Shown here: in pieces, positions 41,207 to 50,210 of the stretch | How positions within the stretch are numbered: position 1 is the stretch's first letter | How the letters are laid out: each line of letters starts with the position of its first letter | DNA from: Pelomonas saccharophila_A | GTDB taxonomy: Bacteria > Pseudomonadota > Gammaproteobacteria > Burkholderiales > Burkholderiaceae_C | Direction of reading: 5' to 3' | Length of the DNA: 64,000 nucleotides | NCBI RefSeq assembly: GCF_031458095.1 | Contig: NZ_JAVDXU010000001.1 | Span: 620,001-684,000, forward strand | The notes under the pieces: generated by a model | Databases searched by the model: none | Told to the model about the DNA's origin: nothing | The model's input: only the letters and a program-made list of their open reading frames with translations | Made by a program: the position numbers and the translations under genes

Positions 41207-44083
41207 TCAGAACTTGCCGCGCAGACCGATCTTGAAGGTGCGGCCGTCGTACTTCGCGTAGTCCATGCGGGTCTTGTTGCCCAGGCCGTACTGGCCGGTG
41301 GCGTCTTCGAAGTAGTCGTAGGCCAGCGTGTTCGACAGGTTTAGCGCGTCCAGGCGGATCTCCAGCGAATCGTTGATCTTGTAGCTGACGTTGGCGTCCA
41401 GGTAGCCACGCCCGGCACGCCAGCGGATCAGGTCGTCACCGTTGTTCTTCGGGTTGTCGCCGTGCAGGGAGCGGCCCTTGTAGTTGTAGGACGTGCGGAA
41501 GGCGAACGGGCCGTTCTCGTAGTAGAGCGTGGTGCTGTAGGCGTACTTGGGCACCGAGTTCACTTCGATGGTGTTGCCCGCGTTGGTGATCCACTGCGCG
41601 CTGTTGAAGGGGTTGATGTGCGTGTAGCTGGCGAGTGCGCCGAAGCCCTTGAACGGATCGGGCAGGAAGTTGAAGTCCTGCTGGTAGGCCAGCTCGAAGC
41701 CCTTGAGCGTCTGCTTGCCGGCATTGCTGTAGGTGCGCAGCGTCATCGGCAACGCGGGGTCGACCTTGCCCTGGGCGTTCTGGAAGATGGCGCCCAGTGC
41801 GGTATCCGGCAGGCCCAGCGCGCCGAAGGTGGTCTGCGTGGTGCTGGCCACGGTGGCGTCGGTCAAGTCCTTCTTGAAGAGGGCGGCCGACAGCATGCTG
41901 CCCTTCTGGAAGTACCACTCCAGGCTGGTGTCCAGGTTCTTGGACTGCTGCGGGCGCAGGCTCGGGTTGCCGGCGGTGGCCGTGTTGTCGAAGGGGTTGG
42001 GGATGACGGTCTGCGCGGCAATGATGGACAGCGACGCCCTGCTGAGGGTCTTGCCCCAGGAGGCGCGCCAGGTCAGGGTGTCCGTCAGGTCCAGTGCCGA
42101 GCTCACGGCAGGCAGCACATTGCTGTACGAGCCCTTCTCCTGGTTGGGCAGGTAGGTCAGGCTGGTGCCTTGCTGCTTGAAATTGTCGATCAGCGTCTTG
42201 GTGCGCGAGTAGCGCACGCCGGCGTTCAGGCGCAGCTCCCTGCCAAACACCTCGCCCTTGAAGTCGGATTGGATAAAGCCGGTGGACACGTTCTCCTGCG
42301 CCTTGAAGCTCTGCGCGGGCGTGAAGGTCGCCTCCGAGTTGAAGGCCAGCGGATCGAAGGTGGCGTAGGTGTAGTCGCGGGTGAAGGTGCCCCAGGCGTG
42401 CGGCCAGCCGGCGCCCATGTCGAGATTTCCGATCGGCAGCGTCGAGGTCATGCCCGACCGCAGGCCCGCCGTGCCCAGCGTATTGAGCTTGGTGGTGGCG
42501 CCGGCCGTGCCGTTGCGCTTGTTGATGTCCTTGGAGGTCTCGGCATACACCAGGCCGGCCTTCAGGTGGCCGGTCCAGTCACCGGCCAGGGCGTAGTCCC
42601 AGTCGGCCACCACGCGGCCCTGCTTGCCCTTGTCGGTCTCGCGCGTCCAGCCGGTGCCGATGCCGAAGCCCTGGAAGTTGGCCGGGTCGGTGTAGCTGAC
42701 CGGCGAGGACAGCAAGGGGTAGACGTGGTCGCTGCCGTAGTCGATGGTGGAATCGACGCCGAAGATCTGGCCGGACAGGGTGTCCTGGTAGCTCAGCGCC
42801 TTGCTGCTGTTGCTGCTCAACTGGCCGGTCAGCACCAGCTTGTCGCTCACGCTCCAGCGGGCATTGGCGGCGATATAGCCGAACTTGGTCTCGTCTTCGC
42901 TGTAGGTCACGCCGCTGCTGTAGGACGTGTTGCCAAAGGTGCCGGTCAGCAGGTTCGAGTCCGGATCGATCTTCACGCTGAGCGGAATGAAGCCGCTGTT
43001 GCCGGCCTGGCCGGCGGGCTTGGTGCGGTCGGTGGTGCGGCTGTTGCGGATCAACAGGCCGAAATACATCTCGTCGCGCGTGTTCTTCAGCTTGGAGTAC
43101 AGGGTGTCCAGGCTGAGGTTCAGCGTCGGGGTCTTGTACTGCAGGGACGACACGAGGCCGTCGCGTGTGCGGTCGTTGGACGAGCCGTAGAAGCGGTAGA
43201 TGCGCGGTAGCAGCGCGTTGTCCACCTGGGCGCGGGTATAGCTGCCCAGGTTGGCGCGCGGGCTGTCGTAGTCCAGCGCGAAGGCGAAGTTGCCCTTCAC
43301 CGGACTCTGGCTGGCACGGAAGGAACTGTTGTAGCCGCCGGTCGCTTCGAAGCCGGAGCGGTTGTTGACGCTCTGGGCATGCGACACGCCCGCCAGGAAA
43401 CCCCATTCGCCCCAGGTGTTGGAGTAGAGCGCGAAGGCCGTCGGGTCCGTCTTGCCGGACGTGGTGTTGTACGACGCAGTGACGCCGTAGCGGATGGTGC
43501 GCTTGGGGTTGTCAAAGGGGCGCGGGGTCTGCAGATCCACCACACCACCCATGCCGCCTTCGCTCAGCTCCGCCAGCGGGGTCTTGTAGAAGTCCACGCG
43601 ACCGAAAAGTTCGGACGCGAACACGTCGTAGTTGAAGCCGCGCGCCGCGCTGCCGATGGTGGCGGTGGACGTGGCATTGACCAGCGCGCCGTTCAAGGTG
43701 GTGACCGAGTACTCGGTGGGCAGGCCACGGATGGAGATGCGCTGGCCTTCGCCCGAGCTTTCATCGCGATTCAGGATCACGCCGGGCACGCGCTGCAGGG
43801 ACTCGGCCACGTTGGCCTCGGGGAACTTGCCGATGTCCTCGGCGACGATGGAATCGCGCACGCCGATGGCCTGCTGCTTGAGGACCATCGATTTCTCGAG
43901 GCTGGACCGGAAGCCGGTCACCACCACGGCTTCGAGCTGGCTTTTTTCTGCCTTGGCCGCGCCGTCCGACGCGTCCGGCGCCTTCTCGGCCACCGGGGCT
44001 GCAGCCGTTGCCTGGGCGCCGGCCTGCCCGTAGGCAGCGGCAAGCGCCATGGATATTGCCGAACCAATCAGTCGTTGTTTCAT
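41207..44083 (-). CDS. TonB-dependent receptor 2
   Basis: 958 residues. Signal peptide ends at AYGQAGAQA (~residue 23), then a spacer rich in Ala/Asp/Lys, plug (LEAVVVTGFRSSLEKSM, SIVAEDIGKFPEANVAESLQ, ISIRGLPTEYSVTTLNG) and barrel ending in Phe (IGLRGKF). Same TIGR01782 class as receptor 1, but only moderately similar, so the cargo may differ. It is first in a two-gene operon with the propeller lipoprotein, an arrangement in which the surface enzyme and its importer are made together. Two operator-like sites lie upstream. Confidence 0.92.
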   Translation of the reverse strand: MKQRLIGSAISMALAAAYGQAGAQATAAAPVAEKAPDASDGAAKAEKSQLEAVVVTGFRSSLEKSMVLKQQAIGVRDSIVAEDIGKFPEANVAESLQRVPGVILNRDESSGEGQRISIRGLPTEYSVTTLNGALVNATSTATIGSAARGFNYDVFASELFGRVDFYKTPLAELSEGGMGGVVDLQTPRPFDNPKRTIRYGVTASYNTTSGKTDPTAFALYSNTWGEWGFLAGVSHAQSVNNRSGFEATGGYNSSFRASQSPVKGNFAFALDYDSPRANLGSYTRAQVDNALLPRIYRFYGSSNDRTRDGLVSSLQYKTPTLNLSLDTLYSKLKNTRDEMYFGLLIRNSRTTDRTKPAGQAGNSGFIPLSVKIDPDSNLLTGTFGNTSYSSGVTYSEDETKFGYIAANARWSVSDKLVLTGQLSSNSSKALSYQDTLSGQIFGVDSTIDYGSDHVYPLLSSPVSYTDPANFQGFGIGTGWTRETDKGKQGRVVADWDYALAGDWTGHLKAGLVYAETSKDINKRNGTAGATTKLNTLGTAGLRSGMTSTLPIGNLDMGAGWPHAWGTFTRDYTYATFDPLAFNSEATFTPAQSFKAQENVSTGFIQSDFKGEVFGRELRLNAGVRYSRTKTLIDNFKQQGTSLTYLPNQEKGSYSNVLPAVSSALDLTDTLTWRASWGKTLSRASLSIIAAQTVIPNPFDNTATAGNPSLRPQQSKNLDTSLEWYFQKGSMLSAALFKKDLTDATVASTTQTTFGALGLPDTALGAIFQNAQGKVDPALPMTLRTYSNAGKQTLKGFELAYQQDFNFLPDPFKGFGALASYTHINPFNSAQWITNAGNTIEVNSVPKYAYSTTLYYENGPFAFRTSYNYKGRSLHGDNPKNNGDDLIRWRAGRGYLDANVSYKINDSLEIRLDALNLSNTLAYDYFEDATGQYGLGNKTRMDYAKYDGRTFKIGLRGKF

Positions 44084-44190
44084 TGTCTCTGCTCCATATG
44101 CCACTGCGGGCTTATTTTCAATTCCGGAGCCATTGAAATGGACCGGAGCTTTATATTTTTATTATTCAATCACCTGGGTGATTTATTTAT

Positions 44191-44208
44191 TATGTCAACG
44201 TTACCATG
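44191..44208. promoter_or_regulatory. LacI-type operator site A upstream of TonB receptor 2
   Basis: TATGTCAACGTTACCATG, reading on the other strand as CATGGTAACGTTGACATA. It contains ATGGT, a central ACGT and a partial ACCAT-like arm. It lies about 110 nt before the receptor start. Confidence 0.65.
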
Positions 44209-44321
44209 TTGAGTTAAAAAAATAGCGACATCACCGCTCTCAACCGCGCCGCCGCGCCTGCTATCGCCCTAGAGCCAAGTGCCAGCGCTGCCCACCAAGG
44301 AGACAACGCCGGCTGCGTCGT

Positions 44322-44339
44322 TATGGTAACGTTGCCTCA
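44322..44339. promoter_or_regulatory. LacI-type operator site B, between TonB receptor 2 and uronate dehydrogenase
   Basis: TATGGTAACGTTGCCTCA. It shares the 12-mer ATGGTAACGTTG with site A, in opposite orientation and 130 nt away. Two such sites could support looping. Apart from these two sites, the ~425-nt gap between the receptor start and the uronate dehydrogenase stop contains no gene I can support. Confidence 0.65.
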
Positions 44340-44509
44340 TTCGGCCGCAAGTTGCTTTGTAGCGACAGCTGAGGCGGCGGGCGCAATCACAGACCATGCA
44401 TTGACTCAGCTTACTGCCAGAGGCGGACAAGAAGGTATCAATAAAAGGCGCCGAGATATACGAAATTGCAGGGACGCTGCTTGCATAGGGACAGCGCGGT
44501 CGACGCACA

Positions 44510-45328
44510 TCAATCCTTGTATTTGAGTTCGATGTTCAGGAACGGCCCGCCTTGATAGACGAGGGCCGGTTCATTGGGAGCCGACCCGTCCACCGCATCG
44601 GCGACTCGATCCGCGAATGGGCGTGAGCTCTGCGTCGGCTGGTAGCGCAGAAAGCGCGAGTGCCGGTCATCCCACCACTTGCCCGGGTTGTCGGAGACGC
44701 CGAAGGCGATGGTGTGCCCCACCCGCGGTGTCAGCAGCGAACGGCGCAACAGCTGGACCAGGTCGTCCAGCCCCAGCCAGGTGGCCAGTTGCCGGTGCGT
44801 GGTGGCCTCGGGGAAGCAATAGCCGATGCGGATGCACACCGTCTCGATGCCGAAGCGGTCCCAATAAAGCCGGGACAGCGATTCCCCGAACACCTTGGAC
44901 ACGCCGTAGTAGCCATCGGGCCGCGTCGGCATCGAGGCATCGACGATTTCGGTCGTCCTGTACATGCCCATCGTGTGGTTGGAACTCGCGAAGACGACGC
45001 GCCGGATGCCCAGCTTGTGGACGGCCTCGTACAGATTGACCACGCCGAGGATGTTCGCCGCCATGATGGGCTGGAACTCGGTCTCGGTGGACACCCCGCC
45101 GAAGTGCAGGATGGCATCGACGCCCTGGCACATCTCCAGCACCTGGTCCCGATCCGCGAGGTCGCAGCGCACCACCTCCTCGCCCGGTCGCGCCGGCCCC
45201 AGATCCGCCACGTCGCTCAGGCGCACGATCTCGGCGAACTCTTGCAGGTGCTCGCGCAGGCGGCTACCGAGGCCGCCGGCCGCGCCGGTCATCAGGATGC
45301 GCTTGAAAGGCTTGGACATGGTGGGCAT
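44510..45328 (-). CDS. udh: Uronate dehydrogenase
   Basis: 272 residues (a start 3 codons later at MSKPFKRI is equally likely). An extended SDR with NAD-binding ILMTGAAGGLGSRLRE and the catalytic YxxxK in GYYGVSKVFGE (~residue 141). The VFASSNHTMGMYR motif and LRLSDVADLGP near the start match bacterial uronate dehydrogenases (EC 1.1.1.203), which oxidise D-glucuronate and D-galacturonate to aldarolactones. It is the last gene of the GH105 - DUF2264 - DUF4861 - udh operon (10 nt gap). The downstream aldarate enzymes are not in this window. Confidence 0.92.
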   Translation of the reverse strand: MPTMSKPFKRILMTGAAGGLGSRLREHLQEFAEIVRLSDVADLGPARPGEEVVRCDLADRDQVLEMCQGVDAILHFGGVSTETEFQPIMAANILGVVNLYEAVHKLGIRRVVFASSNHTMGMYRTTEIVDASMPTRPDGYYGVSKVFGESLSRLYWDRFGIETVCIRIGYCFPEATTHRQLATWLGLDDLVQLLRRSLLTPRVGHTIAFGVSDNPGKWWDDRHSRFLRYQPTQSSRPFADRVADAVDGSAPNEPALVYQGGPFLNIELKYKD

Positions 45329-45337
45329 CGCTTGCTG

Positions 45338-46540
45338 CTACTGCACGCCGACTTCAACGTGGATCGGCGACGTCATGCGCTTGCGATAGGCCTCCACATA
45401 GGCCTGCCAGGCTGGCGCCGCGGTGAATTCGCCGGACCAGCTGGCCGCCGCGCCGAGGTAGTAGCGCAGCGGCTGCCCGGTCCTGGCCTTGACGAGGATC
45501 AGCTCGTTGTCGGCATCCGCCGCATAGCCCTCTGCGCCTGGCAGGACGATGGCGGTGCCGAAGTCGCCCGCACTGCGCTGGCGCACCCACTGCATCAGTG
45601 TGTCCGGCGCGCGGTAGGTGGCGACCTCGGGCGTCTGCTCGGCGTAGGCCGGCTTCTTGTTCAAGCCCAGGGCGACGTTGAGCTCCTGCGGGTTGGGCGT
45701 GCTGAAGGTGCTTTCGACCGTGTCGAAATAGTGGCCCGCGTCGACCGTGAAGCGCTTGGTTTCGCTGACCGGCACGCCCTGTGCGTCCCACTGCGCGTAG
45801 TCCAGTTCGAAGACGGCCCGGATGGGGCCGTTGGCCAGCACCCGCCAGGCCGAGTAGTTGCGGCTGGTGAAGAGGCGGCTGCCATTCCAGATGCCGGTGC
45901 CGCCCGCGCCACGCGTACGGCCCACCGCATACATGTCCAGGCCTTCGCCCTCTTCCCGGTGATAGTGGTCGTGCCCCTTGTTGTACCAGCGGTCGACGAT
46001 GAGATAGGAAGGGCGCTTGAACCAGATGTCCAGGCCGCTCGTCACCAGGACTTCCTTGTCGCTTCCCGGTGGTGCCGGTTCGGCCAGGGCCGGGCCGTAG
46101 GTGCGGTGGCCGATCTTGTCGTTCTCCCATGCGAAGTCGTCCAGGCGCTCCGGAACATAACGGGCAAACGCCTGGACCGGGAATGGCGGCGCCACCGTGG
46201 CGCTCCTCTCGACGGTGAAGCGGGCGCTCTGCTCATCCGCCGCGAAGTCGTGCTGGAAGATCAGCTCGCCATAGGCAATGCCCGCGCCTTTGGGATCGCG
46301 CGCCAGGGGCGCCACATTGGTGACCTGGTAGGGCAACAGGCGGCCACTGGCATCACGCACGGCCAGCTGCAGCATCAGCGCGCCCGGCAGGCGCCGGGCG
46401 ACCTCCGCCCACGGGACCGTGATCGTCTCGGCCGGACGCGCCGCCTTCAGCTCATGCCGGACGGTGATGACCATGCGCTCGGCCGCCTCGGCCCCAAGTG
46501 CCGCCACGGCCAGCCCTGCAGCAAAGATGGCGCGCCACAT
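45338..46540 (-). CDS. DUF4861 family secreted protein
   Basis: 400 residues with a signal peptide (MWRAIFAAGLAVAALGAEAAE). DUF4861 features: LLPYQVTN, IWFKRPSYLIVDRWY, YHREEGEGLDMYAVGRTRGAGG, and a long beta-rich C-terminal half. Its start overlaps the stop of the DUF2264 gene by one base (TGATG). DUF4861 proteins are frequent in pectin- and uronate-polymer utilisation loci of Bacteroidetes and Proteobacteria, usually with GH105. No activity is established that I know of. Confidence 0.87.
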   Translation of the reverse strand: MWRAIFAAGLAVAALGAEAAERMVITVRHELKAARPAETITVPWAEVARRLPGALMLQLAVRDASGRLLPYQVTNVAPLARDPKGAGIAYGELIFQHDFAADEQSARFTVERSATVAPPFPVQAFARYVPERLDDFAWENDKIGHRTYGPALAEPAPPGSDKEVLVTSGLDIWFKRPSYLIVDRWYNKGHDHYHREEGEGLDMYAVGRTRGAGGTGIWNGSRLFTSRNYSAWRVLANGPIRAVFELDYAQWDAQGVPVSETKRFTVDAGHYFDTVESTFSTPNPQELNVALGLNKKPAYAEQTPEVATYRAPDTLMQWVRQRSAGDFGTAIVLPGAEGYAADADNELILVKARTGQPLRYYLGAAASWSGEFTAAPAWQAYVEAYRKRMTSPIHVEVGVQ

Positions 46541-47802
46541 CAGTAGCTCACCGGGTAGTCTTTGGGAAACCGGCTGCCGCCGAACGCCTTCTTCTGCGTC
46601 CAGTCCTGCGCCGGCGCGGTCCAGTAGGAGTCACTGGCCGGCAGGCCCAAGGCCAGCAGGCCGGCGGCAGCGATGTACATGCTGCCGTTGTTGGAGTACC
46701 AGTCGCCCAGCTCGGGCTGGTGGCCGCGAAAGCCGATGGTGAGGAAGCCTTCCCGGCTGAAATTGCCCGGCCCACTCCAGATGGCGACATGGGCCGCATG
46801 CAGGGCCGACCGGACCTGCCCCTCGGGCAGCGAAGCGGGAAGCTGCTTGCGCCAGGCCAGCAGGGCCAGCGGCTGGAAGACCGCGGTGCGGTAGGTCAGC
46901 GAGCGCCCGATGGGCGGGTAGCTGCCTTGCGGCCCCACGAAGCGCTCCAGGTGTTCGCAGTAGCGCTGTGCGCGTTTGGTGGCTTGCGCCAGCAGCTCTT
47001 CCGGCTTGGCGTTCCAGAACGGCGCCTTCCGGGCCGCCAGCACCTCGAGGATCTCGAGGAGCATGGGGTACATGACGTAGGAGCAGTAGTAGTCGAAATG
47101 GAAGTCCTGGCCGTCCTTGATCCATCCGTCGCCGACATACCACTCGTTGATCTTGCGGATCGCGCCATTCATGCGCATCGGGTCGGACTCCTCGCCGATG
47201 GACAACAGCCAGGCCTCGTTCATCGCCGCGAACAGCAGCCAGTTGATGTAGGGCACCTCGATGCGGCGCAGGCCCTTGATCTCGGCCACGATGCGGCCCT
47301 TGGTGGCGGCGTCGAGCGGCTCCCACAACACCTCGGGAGCACGCATCAAGGCATTGGTGAAGTAGGCCGAATCGACCAGGGCCTGACCGTGGCCCTTCCA
47401 GGTCAGATAGTCGGGGCTCTTCGGGTCAACGGCGTTGGCATAGCTTTGCAGGGCTTGCTGCTGCAGACGCTGGCGCAACTTGCCTTCCGGCGTGGCGTCG
47501 GCAGGCAGCGCGAGCCAGGGCGCGATGCCCGACATCAGGCGACCAAAACATTCGAGGTAGGCGACGGACGGGTCGCGGCCATCCCAGGTGGGGCTGAGTT
47601 CCAGCACGAACTTCTTCTTCAGCTCGCCCCTGGACATGGGATCCAGCACCGGCTCGGTCATCTGCCGGAGCAACTCCAGCATGTAGGCCCGCTCCTGGCC
47701 GGGCGCTCCGGGGGATGCCGCAGCACCCGCAGCGCCTGCGCCCAGCAGCCCCGGCAGGACTGGGCCGAAGGCCGCTGCGCGCATGAAGTTGCGACGTTCC
47801 AT
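46540..47802 (-). CDS. DUF2264 family protein, candidate glucuronidase-like enzyme
   Basis: 420 residues from an ATG with AGGAGGT just upstream (preferred over an ATG 24 nt earlier). Tat-type signal MERRNFMRAAAFG. The DUF2264 barrel is seen in FGRLMSGIAPWLALP, PYINWLLFAAMNEAWLLS and DGQDFHFDYYCSYVMYPM. From memory, which I cannot check here, DUF2264 proteins are linked to family GH154 beta-glucuronidases acting on arabinogalactan. If right, this enzyme removes glucuronate from galactan side chains. It overlaps or abuts GH105 upstream and DUF4861 downstream. Confidence 0.82.
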   Translation of the reverse strand: MERRNFMRAAAFGPVLPGLLGAGAAGAAASPGAPGQERAYMLELLRQMTEPVLDPMSRGELKKKFVLELSPTWDGRDPSVAYLECFGRLMSGIAPWLALPADATPEGKLRQRLQQQALQSYANAVDPKSPDYLTWKGHGQALVDSAYFTNALMRAPEVLWEPLDAATKGRIVAEIKGLRRIEVPYINWLLFAAMNEAWLLSIGEESDPMRMNGAIRKINEWYVGDGWIKDGQDFHFDYYCSYVMYPMLLEILEVLAARKAPFWNAKPEELLAQATKRAQRYCEHLERFVGPQGSYPPIGRSLTYRTAVFQPLALLAWRKQLPASLPEGQVRSALHAAHVAIWSGPGNFSREGFLTIGFRGHQPELGDWYSNNGSMYIAAAGLLALGLPASDSYWTAPAQDWTQKKAFGGSRFPKDYPVSY

Positions 47803-47822
47803 CTGACCTCCTGGCGCCACTG

Positions 47823-48968
47823 TCATTTGTCGAGCAGGCGGGCCATTTCCGCCCCGGCAAGGAGGAAAGCGCCAACGCCAAAGTGCGAGGTGGAATTCTG
47901 GTCCACCACCTGACCTGCAATGGCGCGATCACCGATGGGTTGCACATAGCCCAGCTTGCCATCCGGCTGCAGGGCCACCGTCGTCAGGTAATGCCAGCCG
48001 CGCTGCGCGGCCGGCAGATACCGGTCCCGCGGCAGCAATCCGTTGTTGATCCCCCAGAGCAGGCCGTAGGTGAAAAACGCGGTGCCGCTGGTCTCGGGCC
48101 CGGGCGCGTGGGCCGGGTCCATGAGGCTGCGCGTCCAGTAGCCCTCGGGCTGTTGCAGCGGCAGCAGCGCAGCCGCCATGGCCTGCAGGCGTTCGACGTA
48201 TTCGCCGCGATGCGGGTCGTCCTGGGGCAACTCCGACAGCACCCTCGCAAGCCCGGCAAACACCCAGCCGTCACCGCGCGCCCAGAAGTCCTTTTTCCCG
48301 TTGACGCTCTGGTGCTTCGGATACACGTATCTGGCATCGCGGTAATAGAGGTGCTCCGCCGGGTCGTACATGATGCTGCCGGCATGGCTGTAATACTCAT
48401 ACAGTTTGTCGAGATATTGGCGATTGCCGGTGATCTTGTGGAGTTTCGTCATGACGGGCATGACCATATAAAGCCCATCCGCCCACCACCAATAATCATT
48501 ATTGGCGGTACTCATCTGATATTCCATCACCTCCCGGGCCCGGGCGATCTTGCGTGGATCCCGGTCGAGCTGGTAGAGGTCGGCATAGACCTGGAAACAG
48601 ATCTGCCAGTCACCGAACAACACGTGGTCGTCGGTTTCACCATAGCTGTATTTCCAGCTGGCCTTGTCCTGAGACCTGGCCCCCATCCATTGGTTGTGCT
48701 CGGCCCAAGCCTCTGAATAGCGCCGATAGCTTTCCTTGCCCGTCACGCGGTAGGCCTCGATGTTGCCGGTGTGATAGGCCGCGACGTTCCAGAACGGACT
48801 TTCCTGCGCCGGTGTACGGGCCTGCCAATAGGCATTGACCTTGTCGATCGCGGCAATCACGTCGTCGCGGCCGCCGGCCCCATTTTTTGCGGGCGCATTC
48901 GCGCATCCGCCGAGCGCCACGCTCAGCGCGAACAACAGGCCAGTCACGGGGTTCTTCAGTCTGATCAT
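47823..48968 (-). CDS. GH105 unsaturated glucuronyl/rhamnogalacturonyl hydrolase lipoprotein
   Basis: 381 residues. Lipobox VALGGC (Cys ~residue 20). Alpha/alpha-barrel GH105/GH88 motifs: YGETDDHVLFGDWQ, WWWADGLYMVMPVMTKL (Asp ~163), FWARGDGWVFAGLARVL (~228-245, catalytic Asp), GYWTRSLMD and TSGTAFFTYGLLWG. It hydrolyses the 4,5-unsaturated uronic acid left at chain ends by a polysaccharide lyase, so a lyase is expected in the same system; the propeller lipoprotein is the best candidate. First gene of a four-gene leftward operon. A LacI-type operator lies upstream. Confidence 0.92.
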   Translation of the reverse strand: MIRLKNPVTGLLFALSVALGGCANAPAKNGAGGRDDVIAAIDKVNAYWQARTPAQESPFWNVAAYHTGNIEAYRVTGKESYRRYSEAWAEHNQWMGARSQDKASWKYSYGETDDHVLFGDWQICFQVYADLYQLDRDPRKIARAREVMEYQMSTANNDYWWWADGLYMVMPVMTKLHKITGNRQYLDKLYEYYSHAGSIMYDPAEHLYYRDARYVYPKHQSVNGKKDFWARGDGWVFAGLARVLSELPQDDPHRGEYVERLQAMAAALLPLQQPEGYWTRSLMDPAHAPGPETSGTAFFTYGLLWGINNGLLPRDRYLPAAQRGWHYLTTVALQPDGKLGYVQPIGDRAIAGQVVDQNSTSHFGVGAFLLAGAEMARLLDK

Positions 48969-49031
48969 TGCGCAGCGTTGAGCGAGGCGGATGCATGCCA
49001 GGGCAGCAACTTGGCGCCCTGGAACCGCGAA

Positions 49032-49049
49032 TATGGTCACGTTAGCATA
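49032..49049. promoter_or_regulatory. LacI-type operator in the GH105 promoter region
   Basis: TATGGTCACGTTAGCATA: near palindrome with ATGGT and GCAT arms and central ACGT, 64 nt upstream of the GH105 start. It has the same layout as sites A and B and the site before LacI regulator 2. Confidence 0.65.
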
Positions 49050-49143
49050 CTCACTTCAACTGGAGAAGATGTTTTTTCTTCGCGCCGCGCCGCTGGAATA
49101 AATGGGGGTTTTCACGGGGTACCGAGACTCTCCCCACACAGAA

Positions 49144-49161
49144 TGTGGTATCGTGACCACA
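49144..49161. promoter_or_regulatory. LacI-type operator before LacI regulator 2
   Basis: TGTGGTATCGTGACCACA, perfect TGTGGT/ACCACA arms with a central CG, 28 nt before the start of the regulator gene. It is a likely autoregulatory site. Divergent GH105 and LacI-2 share the ~220-nt intergenic region with this and the GH105 site. Confidence 0.7.
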
Positions 49162-49188
49162 TTAGGTATTCAATTTCTACAGCGATCT

Positions 49189-50208
49189 ATGCGCAAACCG
49201 AGCAGGCTCAGTGAGGTAGCAAAACTGGCAGGCGTCGCCCCCATCACGGCATCACGGGCGATTCGCGGCATTGGCTACGTCTCCGAGGACGCGCGGGCGC
49301 GGATCATGGACGCCGCCACACAGCTGAACTACGCACCGGACATGGTGGCGCGACGCATGCGTGGCGAAAAGAGCCGGCTGATCGGCATCTTCGTCAACAA
49401 CTTCGGCTCGCTCGCGCTTCACGAGATCACCCGGGAAATCAGCAACGAGGCCCGTTCCCGTGGCTACGACATCGTGCTGTTCAATGCCGAGCGCTTCGAC
49501 GGCCCGGATCGCGCCGGCACGCGCGACATGCTGGCCAATCTGTGCGCGGGCCTGATATTGCCCATGCCCAACGTCGAGGACGGCTATCTCGCCGAGCTGG
49601 AGCAGCGCCAACTGCCCTGCGTTTTCGTCAACTTCGAGGCGCGCCCCACCAAGCTGCCGGTCGTCGTCGTCGAGAACCGCAAGGGCGCCCGCCTGGCCGT
49701 CGAGCATCTGCTGTCACTCGGCCACCGTCGCATCGCCTTCATCGCCGGCTCACATCACACCGGCCAAAGCGGCGAGCGCCAGGCCGCCTATGTCGAAACA
49801 TTGAACGCCGCGGGGATTGCCGTCGATGCGGCATTGATCGTCAGTGGCCGCTTCGTTCAAAGCGGCGGCTACGCGGCCACCCAGCAACTGCTGGCTTTGT
49901 CCGATCCGCCGACGGCCATCTTTGCCGCCAATGATGAGATGGCATTCGGTGCCATCGATGCCATCCACAGCAAGGGCCTGCGCGTCCCGGGCGACATCTC
50001 CGTTGTCGGCTTCGATGACATCGCCATCTCCAGCCATATCCACCCGCCGCTGACCACCATGCGCCAGCCGCTGTCGGAACTCAGCGCGTGCGCCGTGCGG
50101 GAGCTGATGGCCCTCATCGAGGGCCAGGGCCCTGAAGCGAAGAAGGTCGCCCTGCCCCTCGAACTCATCGTGCGCAAATCGACCGGTCTCGTCCCGCAGC
50201 GCGGCTGA
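49189..50208 (+). CDS. LacI-family transcriptional regulator 2
   Basis: 339 residues. HTH and hinge: RLSEVAKLAGVAPITASRAI, DMVARRMRGEKSRLIGIF. Sensor domain: VVVENRKGARLAVEHLLSLGHRRIAFIAG, FAANDEMAFGAIDAIHSKGL, SVVGFDDIAISSHIHPPLTT. The subgroup of GntR/IdnR-like LacI proteins uses a similar N-terminus. It is divergent from the GH105 operon and 2 nt before the MFS gene, and is therefore the probable local controller of both. Four matching palindromes at receptor 2, GH105 and its own promoter define a possible regulon. Confidence 0.93.
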   Translation: MRKPSRLSEVAKLAGVAPITASRAIRGIGYVSEDARARIMDAATQLNYAPDMVARRMRGEKSRLIGIFVNNFGSLALHEITREISNEARSRGYDIVLFNAERFDGPDRAGTRDMLANLCAGLILPMPNVEDGYLAELEQRQLPCVFVNFEARPTKLPVVVVENRKGARLAVEHLLSLGHRRIAFIAGSHHTGQSGERQAAYVETLNAAGIAVDAALIVSGRFVQSGGYAATQQLLALSDPPTAIFAANDEMAFGAIDAIHSKGLRVPGDISVVGFDDIAISSHIHPPLTTMRQPLSELSACAVRELMALIEGQGPEAKKVALPLELIVRKSTGLVPQRG

Positions 50209-50210
50209 CG

